Position numbers and translations under genes: made by a program
The notes under the pieces: generated by a model
What the model was told of the DNA's origin: nothing
Database searches by the model: none
What the model saw: only the letters and a program-made list of their open reading frames with translations
NCBI GenBank assembly: GCA_037954235.1
Contig: JBBMOA010000007.1
Span: forward strand, 21,948,457-22,012,456
DNA from: Aulostomus chinensis
Lineage: Eukaryota > Chordata > Actinopteri > Syngnathiformes > Aulostomidae
Reading direction: 5' to 3'
DNA: 64,000 nt
Shown here: positions 57,038 through 64,000 of the stretch, piece after piece
Numbering within the stretch: the first letter of the stretch is position 1
Layout: every line of letters begins with the position of its first letter

Positions 57038-60005
57038 GCTGCTAGCCTAGCTGTGTTGGTGCTCCTGTTCTCTGCTGACATGCTCTGCTGGCTGTCTGCA
57101 CTCTGCTGTCTCAACTGCTGAATCAGTTTCAGGGAGAGTGAACGTCCGGTGCCTTCATACCTGCACAGAAAACAAATAATGCAAGTCACCGCCTTTGTTC
57201 ACAGGATATTTTATCCTTTATTGCTGAATTATTTCTCACTAATAAAAATCCTCTCTGATATCACAGCATTAACAGTAACACCAAAGGGTTTTTCCTGCAG
57301 GCGGCGTGTTTTATAAATGGTTTTCAATTTGGGCAACTGGGCAATTAAACGCAGCGCTCGTCACTGTTATTTTCAAACCAGCTGTCCAGTTGCAATTGAG
57401 GGGGGGGGGGGGGGGGGGCAGGACAAATAGCACAAAGCTGAACACAAACAAAGGAGGAGGAGCTCTCCAATCACATGACTCAATGTGATAATTCATTTCC
57501 TTGACTGCAAAGTCTCATCTACCCTCTCAAACTGGCGGGTCCGTCTTCTCACCCTCTACGGTTCAGTCTTGAATCACTCAGAGCAAAGACGAGAGGAAGC
57601 CGCTTCTGATGACATTTATTCCCCGTGGACATTACGCAACACAGCAACCAAATGCTGCCAAGAGAGTCCCTGGCATTTCCATCTGGGAAAAAAACCCTTT
57701 GGTGGATACTGACCCTTACATGGTATTTCATCTTCTAAATAATTCAGCTCTCTCACTGACCCGTTAATGGTGGACGCCATGAAGACCAGATAAGGCCCCA
57801 GCAGGTTCTTAACCAGAGGCAGCGGGATGGCTGCGGCCTCGTCAATGACCAGGAGCTCAGCCTGGCCCAGCCTCACTGCATCACCTGGGTGGATGTACTG
57901 TTGGTCGCAGGACCAGGAATGTAAGACGTGTCAGGTTTTGTTATGCGGAGCAGGAAATGAATAACCAATGTTCAAGTCTTGTTCACCTGAATCGTCTGGC
58001 GATGCTCTTTGAAGATGTTCACCCGCACCACTGCTTTGTTGAACTCTGGATTCAATGACTGGATGATTTCATAGTCCAGATGCTCCTGGAGATGAAGACC
58101 AAGACAAGAGGTGACATCATATCCTCAGTACGAACACAGCTGACACAGAGACGAGACTCAGGCAGCCTACCTGATACTGCAGAGCATCGAAGCCTTTAAA
58201 GATGAACTCAAACATGGTGTGGAGGTTGTCGGGGCTCGGAGACGTCACAAAAATATTAGAGTAGCTGTTGTTAAAAATCAAAAAGGAGAACAAAAACTTA
58301 AATTAGCAAATCACTGGCAACTGCAGCAGGTAACATTCTTTCAAACAAATGTGTGGTTGTGAGACACTATAGATTTATTTATACCCAAAAGCCACAGCTC
58401 CAGCTACAGCCAGACCCAGCGCTGCAGATTTGCCTCGACCACGAGCAGCTGTCAACGCTACGGTGCTCCTCAGGGTCTTTTCAGAGATGGCTTCGATAAA
58501 CTTCAGCACTGCCTTGGCCTGAAGGACAAAATAAGCATCACAAAGGTGTTCAATTTTTATTTATTTATTTTTTTTACTGGTGTGTTCTTCAGAGGGTGGA
58601 CTTGATCTCAAAAGTGTTTACCTGGTCCATGGTCCTGCAGCCATCCACCAACACACCCACAGGTTGAGTGTCCTGAAGAGACTCCTTCAGATCCTTCAGC
58701 TCCTGTTCCCGCGGCGACAAGCCATCCTCCTGAGGTGGATGACAGGAAATCAGCAGGAATTCATTAGCATTAGATAGCGAAATACAGCTAAAATATATCG
58801 ATTGTAAAGAGAGAACAGTCTATTAATAAAACCTGAGTCTTTGGAGGAACAGGCTTGATGCTGGCCATGTGACTGGAGATGGGCAGGATGTTGAGTTGGT
58901 CATCAATGACTACACAATTTTTACAGGATGCAAGAGAGAGAATGAACCTAAGAAGAGAAGATGCTAATTGAATACTGTTGCAATATAGTCAACTACTTCC
59001 GAGAACCCTATCAAAAACCTGAGCAGCTTTTACCTCTCGTTGAACCTTCCAACAACATCCTGATGCGCCTCGGTTCTGTATCGAGCGTGTACGTCCTGCA
59101 GGAGAAGTTATATCATCACCAGACAAGCAAACAGAGATAGTGGTGAGGGGAGGAGGGGGAGGAGGAGGAGGAGGAAGAGGAGGAGCAGGGTCGAGACTTA
59201 CCATGGTCATTGTGTACAGCTGCTTCAGAGAGTTCATCGTCCGCAGCAGAATGACCACGATACCTCCTCCCTCTACAGTCTCAACTGTTCTTGCTAAGAG
59301 GTTAGGAGTGACAGCTTCAAAATCCTGTGTGAAACACAAAACAAGAGATGTGTTTTTTAAGTATTAAAAAAAAAAAGAGATCCATCATCTCAGTTTTAAA
59401 ATTTCAACGTTGATATTTGTTTCGTTTTTGTTTAACCACACGTCGACCTCACCTGTAAGACGCACATCCCGAAGGTGTTTCCCAGGATCTTGTGTGTCTC
59501 ATTGTAGTAACAGTAGCGGATGTTAGTCGCAGCGATAAACAGTTCAAACGGGTCGTCCTGATTCAGGTTCAACGTGCCAGTTTTGATCTTCTTCTGCAAC
59601 TGCCTCATCCGCTTCTTGCGATTACTATTACAGACACGTTTGACAAATCAAATCCTGCCCCCTCTTTTTGGTACAAGAAATGACAAATGAGAAAGTTAAC
59701 ACTCACCTGCTAAATCCAAGATCTTTTTTGTAGCACCAGAGAACCGAAGGTCGCGCTTTGACGGTAGCTTTGGACAGCATGTGATGCAGAATCACAACCT
59801 GCATCACAAACAGATTTACGTGGTTTGCTTCAGTGTTCAAAGTTTTAAATACTACAGTAGCAGACGCAGCAACAGGCTGAGGAAAGCTCACCTGGTCTCT
59901 TCCACGATCTCCCACCACCACAAACATGGTGCGGTGCTGCAGAGCAACTCCATTCTCTATCTGAACCCGAATACGGTTGTCGACCTTCTTGCGTACTGTT
60001 GCCAT
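53396..60005 (-). CDS. nat10: RNA cytidine acetyltransferase NAT10
   Basis: Twenty-eight coding exons from ATG 60005-60003 to stop 53396, giving 1035 residues (human 1025). The first exons are 60005-59892, 59798-59707, 59624-59453, 59324-59202, 59095-59034, 58947-58833, 58729-58622, 58518-58385, 58264-58171, 58085-57987, 57897-57761, 57160-57036, 56926-56776 and 56663-56567. The last are 56491-56375, 56069-55968, 55875-55801, 55723-55607, 55485-55352, 55232-55184, 55095-55005, 54903-54796, 54728-54556, 54470-54351, 54260-54162, 53865-53792, 53701-53621 and 53540-53396. NAT10/Kre33 makes N4-acetylcytidine in 18S rRNA and tRNA in the nucleolus, using ATP and acetyl-CoA. Visible are Walker A GRGKS (289-293), Walker B VIDEAAAIP (DE 390-391), the GNAT motif QGMGYGSRAL (~638-647) and a Lys-rich nucleolar tail. 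Confidence 0.97.
56664..56775 (-). other. U12-type (minor spliceosome) intron of nat10
   Basis: In transcript orientation the intron starts GTATCCTTA, one base from the U12 consensus. A CTTGAC branch-site core lies 13 nt before the terminal AG, and the intron is 112 nt. The reading frame (…CDL/YYVNRD…) requires exactly these boundaries. Confidence 0.85.
56985..57035. repeat. (CA)n microsatellite abutting a nat10 splice donor
   Basis: CA repeat with a few GCG interruptions. On the minus strand the TG repeat begins at the intron's first base, immediately after the exon ending at 57036. Confidence 0.9.
57400..57418. repeat. G19 homopolymer
   Basis: Nineteen consecutive G in a nat10 intron. Confidence 0.9.
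59144..59190. repeat. (GGA)n tract in a nat10 intron
   Basis: Purine-rich GGA repeats close to the donor of the exon ending at 59202; on the transcribed strand they form a CCT-rich run. Confidence 0.85.
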
Positions 60006-60620
60006 CGCCTTCCTGTGAGTGAATCAGAGAACTGACACAGTTAAACCAGTCAACCAAGCAATTATGAATAAGTTACAGCTTCAACATGCTGATGATAAAC
60101 TTAATATCACTGTTGGAGAGCATTTCCTCTTTAACAAGATAATCCATCTGCTGCAGAATATCAACACAATGATGCTGAAACCATGAAAATGAAGAGGTGT
60201 TCATTATAGGGGGGGTGTCTGGGTGTTCCTCACCCTGAGGATATTTGTAGTCCCAACAGATATTGCAGAGAAATGGGGCGAAGCTACACGAAGGAGATAC
60301 GCTGCCTTAGCAACCGCAAAAGGTTTCTAGAAGCATTGTTAAAATATCAACTTTGAGGACTGAGCCCATCTATGACTGCTGCTCACGTCCTGCCGCTGAT
60401 AAATCTTGCATAGCTCTCCAAAACAAGAGCGTATAACAGTGAAAAACAAATGAAACCCGTTTCCAACGTGAGTTACTAAAATGAGAACATTTAAATGGAA
60501 TCCGCCCCGGTTACCTTGTTTTCTCCACCAACTGTCTAGCTTTCCAATCGTTACGAAAATCCAAGAAGTCGAGAGGCTGAATTTACATGCTAGCCATCAT
60601 GCTGTTGAGGTACTCACATG
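60006..60620 (-). other. nat10 5' UTR region with a leader intron
   Basis: The ATG exon is preceded by a clean acceptor (tgagtgaatcacag-like, near 60014). Donors in the same orientation occur at 60515/60514 (AACAAG/gtaacc) and near 60617 (CAT/gtgagt), so at least one untranslated first exon lies between 60515 and about 60660. Confidence 0.45.
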
Positions 60621-60652
60621 GAGGGAGACACACTTCATGGAGGACCCATGAG

Positions 60653-60660
60653 TGACGTCA
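60653..60660. promoter_or_regulatory. Full CRE palindrome upstream of nat10
   Basis: TGACGTCA followed by a CpG-rich stretch (atcgcgcgacgacgcg). It lies just upstream of the likely nat10 first exon, as expected for a CREB/ATF-bound housekeeping promoter. Confidence 0.5.
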
Positions 60661-60699
60661 TAATCGCGCGACGACGCGAGTTACTCTTCACCCACATGA

Positions 60700-61560
60700 A
60701 ACCTCCTAAATCACCGCATGGACGCTTTTCTACACTCTAGTAGATTATCGCTCGATCGTTTATACAACATGGCTTCACTATTCTCTCTCGTCAAGAGTGA
60801 TACAAGCTTCAGCTTCTTCTGAGGCAGAAGTTGTGTACTTTTACTTACGTCAAACTTTTAGCCTTTAGGTTTTGTATAGGTAATTAAAAGCGTGCTTAAG
60901 TGCTATTATAAATATTAAGTTTCTTTATATTGTATATACTAATTAGCTGAAAAAGTACAAGATGAAGAGGTACTGAAAGTGAAAGCTGCAGCCTTGCTTC
61001 TTTAAATAGGAACAATGGCGTAAAATCCCGTCGTGCTTTAACTATCAACAAGTTTGTGTTCTCACGAAACAACAAATCTAAATCTAAAGGTTACCTTTTC
61101 AAAGTCTTGAACACTTCTTAATGCCGTAGTATTTATCGAAAGCGTGTCAACGACATTTCATGTGTGGCGTTACTCTAATACACCGCGGGGTGGCAGTGCA
61201 GAGCTGCAACTGAAAGTCCCTCAAAGAAAACCTGGTACTGCAGACAATGACTTCTTTATTAAGACAGCGAGGACAGTAAAATATTTAGTTTGACGTGTCA
61301 GATTTATTGAAGGCACGTGAAGTGACCCACTTTCTTCCATGTAATTTATGTATAAATCTTCATTGAAAACCCCATAGATGTCAGATTTGGCATTCTCAAC
61401 TGACAGGCATGGATTCAGACAAACAACTGCTCTGCCACTCACAAGTGTCCTAGCTGTTGGCAACTGTGGGCTCTGACAGATTCCCTCATCCTCTAAACGT
61501 TGTTCTGACATTTAAGTGTTCCTGTTGACCAACAATAATGAACACTACAGTAATAAGTCC
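60700..61560. other. Spacer between nat10 promoter and caprin1 3' end
   Basis: No gene recognised. Minus-strand AATAAA signals (as tttatt) at 61254-61259 and 61302-61307 could serve a longer caprin1 transcript. A 96-codon minus-strand frame at 61221-61511 would then lie in its 3' UTR. Confidence 0.4.
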
Positions 61561-61588
61561 AGGCTGAAGCATGGGTATGCAACACAAC

Positions 61589-61594
61589 TTTATT
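61589..61594 (-). terminator. Poly(A) signal AATAAA of caprin1
   Basis: Reverse-complement AATAAA about 435 nt downstream of the caprin1 stop codon. Confidence 0.5.
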
Positions 61595-62028
61595 GAAACT
61601 CTTGAAGCAACATCAATTTACAAACAAGGAACTGGAGCTTGTTCAACATAAAAACGCAGTTTCTTTTTGAACCAAAATGACAAAAGAACTGAGAAAGGGG
61701 ATCAAATCCCAAGGATTGGACCAGCAGTGGCAGGTGCATTTTTAATACAAAAAATAACTTATGAAATCTTTCAAGTTTCCAGGAATATTGATAACACAAG
61801 GCTTCTGTAAATCGATGGTTGGATTTACAGCGTTGCTTGTGTTCAGACTTAAATGATTTGATATTTCCAATATCAAAGCAGGCATTATTTGACTGAAGAG
61901 ACAGGAAAAATACCACTGATGAAGAACAAACCGAAGAGAACATGAGTGAGCTGGGGCAAATGCATTCTTGTATTTTGAATTTTCAGTGTGGTGCAAGTTA
62001 ATCAGTCACAGTCATTATGAAAGGCCTT

Positions 62029-63686
62029 TCAGGATCGCATTGCCTGAGTGCTGCCTCTCGACACTCCTCTGGGTCCCTGGCCAGCCCCACGCTTGTAGTT
62101 CTGTTGGTAACCATCCTTGAGCAATTGGTAAAAAACACATTTTAGAAATTTTTCAAACAGGCAGCAAAGATCACATGAGCAAAAAGACAACAACAACAAA
62201 AAACAGAGAAGTATTTCATACCCTCTGATAATTCCCATTTGAATAATCCCGGGGTGTGTTGAACTGAGTTTGCCCATAACCAGAGTTTGGAGTGTTGGCA
62301 AAAGGAGGACGATAACCGTCGTAGCCACCTGGAAACGGGGAAGTTTAAACTTAAAATGCTGCCACTGCATCAACATAAAACAAATCTGAGAAAACACAAC
62401 CTGAAGATACACATGCAGTCGCCAAAAACAGCTTACAGAATTCCATAATACACACATTTAATGTATATTTTCATTTCACTAGCTGTTTATAGTAACTGTG
62501 TTTCAGTAATGTTAGTTAATCCATCCATCCATTTTCTACCACTTATCCTGTTAAGGGTTACGGGGGGGTTGGAGCCTATCCCAGCAGCCTTTGGGCGAGA
62601 GGCGGGGTTCACCCTGAACGGTTCACCAGTCCATCACAGGGCCAACGCATAGAGACAAACAACCATTCACACTCACAGTCACACCTACAGTCAATTTAGA
62701 GTATCAATCAGCCTCGTCCCCTCTTGATGTCTTTGGACTGTGGGAGGAAGCTGGAGTACCAGAGAGAACCCACACAGGAACAGGGAGAACATGGAGACTC
62801 CACACAGAAAGATCCTGTGCTGGAGCCGGGACTCGAACCTGGAACCTTCTAGCTGTGAGGCCACAGAGCTGCCCACTGCACCACCGTGCCGTCCTATGTT
62901 TGGTTCATTTCTTTCCAAAGGTTTTGATTTACATGGTGATAAGATTAAACAGCAAATTAATTTGAAAATTGAAGCATTATTCAAGGACTGTAATCAAATG
63001 CAAGTATTTTACCAAACAAAAATACAAATTAAAACACAATTTCACTGCTAGAAGTAATTATAACTATGCTGCTTAATACTGTGCAACATTTGAATCAGTC
63101 TTGCACCAACTCCTCATCTGAAGTCTGCAGTGTTGTGTTGTGTTTCATGTCTGATATGAGTTTAATAGACTGACCCGTTGCCGCAGGTTATGAACTAACC
63201 TCTGAATCCGTTTGACGAGCCTCTGTAGCCGTTGATCATGCCCCTGGCGTTGCGGGGGCCACCGCGGGACATACCTCGGCTGTTGTAGAAGGACTGAGTC
63301 TGCCTGCTGAAGCCGGGGCCCTGCTGCGAAGGCTGCTGATGGCCTCCTGACTGGTCTTGGGAATGGAAGGCACCAACTACTTAAAGAACACAGCATTGGA
63401 CCCCCAACAAACCAAGTCAAACGGCATTCAAATTCAAAACATTTATGTATTAATCAAATCAGTCTGACAAGCCTGTTGCAACTAATCCAGTAAATAAACA
63501 AACAAACAAAAACAAAAAGCGATTCTGCCCACCAGACTGCAGCTGTTCTGACTGCATCTCTGTCTGTTCCACCGGGTGCTGAGCCGGGCCGCTGAAGGCC
63601 TGGTTGTAGCTGTTCTGGTACTGGCTGGCCTGGCTCAAGGCCTCGGTCTCATTAGCTGGTGGGACTGGGGCATTGAGGTTGAACAC
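62029..63686 (-). CDS. caprin1: Caprin-1, C-terminal part (gene continues past the window)
   Basis: Four terminal coding exons: 63686-63533, 63355-63200, 62328-62222 and 62115-62029, with consistent phases, giving about 167 C-terminal residues. Caprin-1 is a cytoplasmic RNA-binding protein that partners with G3BP1 in stress granules and with FMRP in neuronal granules. The visible part holds VFNLNAPVPPANETEALSQ, a Gln/Ser-rich stretch, the Arg/Gly region (RGMSRGGPRNARGM, GYRGSSNGFRGGYDGYRP) and the basic terminus QQNYKRGAGQGPRGVSRG. The coiled-coil HR1 and G3BP-binding regions are upstream, outside the window. Linkage to nat10 matches human 11p13. Confidence 0.93.
62520..62895 (-). mobile_element. 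tRNA-derived SINE in a caprin1 intron, near full length
   Basis: Reverse copy of the family at 22625. It has an ATGGATGG tail, a complete body, a box B remnant (reverse of ggactcgaacc near 62829) and the tRNA-like head ending at about 62895. Same transcriptional sense as caprin1. Confidence 0.85.
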
Positions 63687-64000
63687 CTGAGGGGCAAACA
63701 AGGGACACATTGTGGTGAAGCCAAAACCAGAGGAAAGGTCACGGGCTCATTAGGAGTAAAGTGCATGACTCACTATTTCCTGGATATAGCCACTGCTATG
63801 CCATACAACTGCAATATGATGAGGGGGCACTTAAGGACACCACAAGAAATTCCTAACAGCAATCATTCATGCTTTTCTATTTTGACTCTACTGGTGGTGA
63901 CAGACAGTGCTTCTTCACCCCTGAGACTGGACAAATGTTCCGGTATTTTAGTAACCTTAAGCTTTGAGACGAGCACTTTTTTCTTTGGTGGTATGACCTG

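Noticed and set aside
61221..61511. 96-codon minus-strand frame
   Set aside because: Lies where a long caprin1 3' UTR could extend, has no splice or domain support.
16120..63000. CRISPR arrays, tRNA or rRNA genes
   Set aside because: No spaced direct repeats of array type; the only tRNA-like sequences are SINE heads, and no rRNA segments were recognised.

Overview
This window is nuclear DNA from a ray-finned fish, most likely a spiny-rayed teleost. The evidence is intron-rich vertebrate genes with short introns, four copies of a fish-type tRNA-derived SINE, abundant dinucleotide microsatellites, and protein sequences close to but distinct from their mammalian orthologues. There are no prokaryotic operons, CRISPR arrays or phage genes. 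All splice structures below were built by hand: every exon was checked for donor and acceptor dinucleotides and for an unbroken reading frame.

Layout, left to right: rpp25 (+, 94-744, one exon); cox5a (+, 2527-5011, 4 exons); arid3b (+, 6924-15288, 9 coding exons); a divergent two-C2 synaptotagmin-like membrane protein (+, 18556-22020, 5 exons); a 17-exon coiled-coil gene that I cannot name (-, 29722-23428), tail to tail with the previous gene; edc3 (+, 31700-33757, 6 coding exons); a gene-poor 9 kb stretch holding a possible csk first exon; csk (+, 42671-49084, 12 coding exons); adal/mapda (+, 50675-53109, 10 exons); nat10 (-, 60005-53396, 28 coding exons, complete); and the 3' end of caprin1 (-, 63686-62029, cut by the window edge).

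The genes are mostly housekeeping functions and do not form one pathway, although several concern RNA: RNase P/MRP (rpp25), mRNA decapping (edc3), N6-methyl-AMP salvage (adal), rRNA/tRNA cytidine acetylation (nat10) and stress-granule mRNP control (caprin1). rpp25, cox5a, arid3b, edc3 and csk correspond to the human 15q24 neighbourhood. nat10 and caprin1 correspond to human 11p13, and adal to 15q15, so a synteny junction lies near 49-53 kb.

The most interesting items are the unnamed coiled-coil gene with a candidate 11-nt microexon; the synaptotagmin-like protein with two hydrophobic segments and no visible calcium ligands; an excellent U12-type intron in nat10; two GC-AG introns in csk; a compact opposed poly(A) module at 23148-23163; and overlapping uORFs just upstream of csk. 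I found no convincing wholly new biological system.
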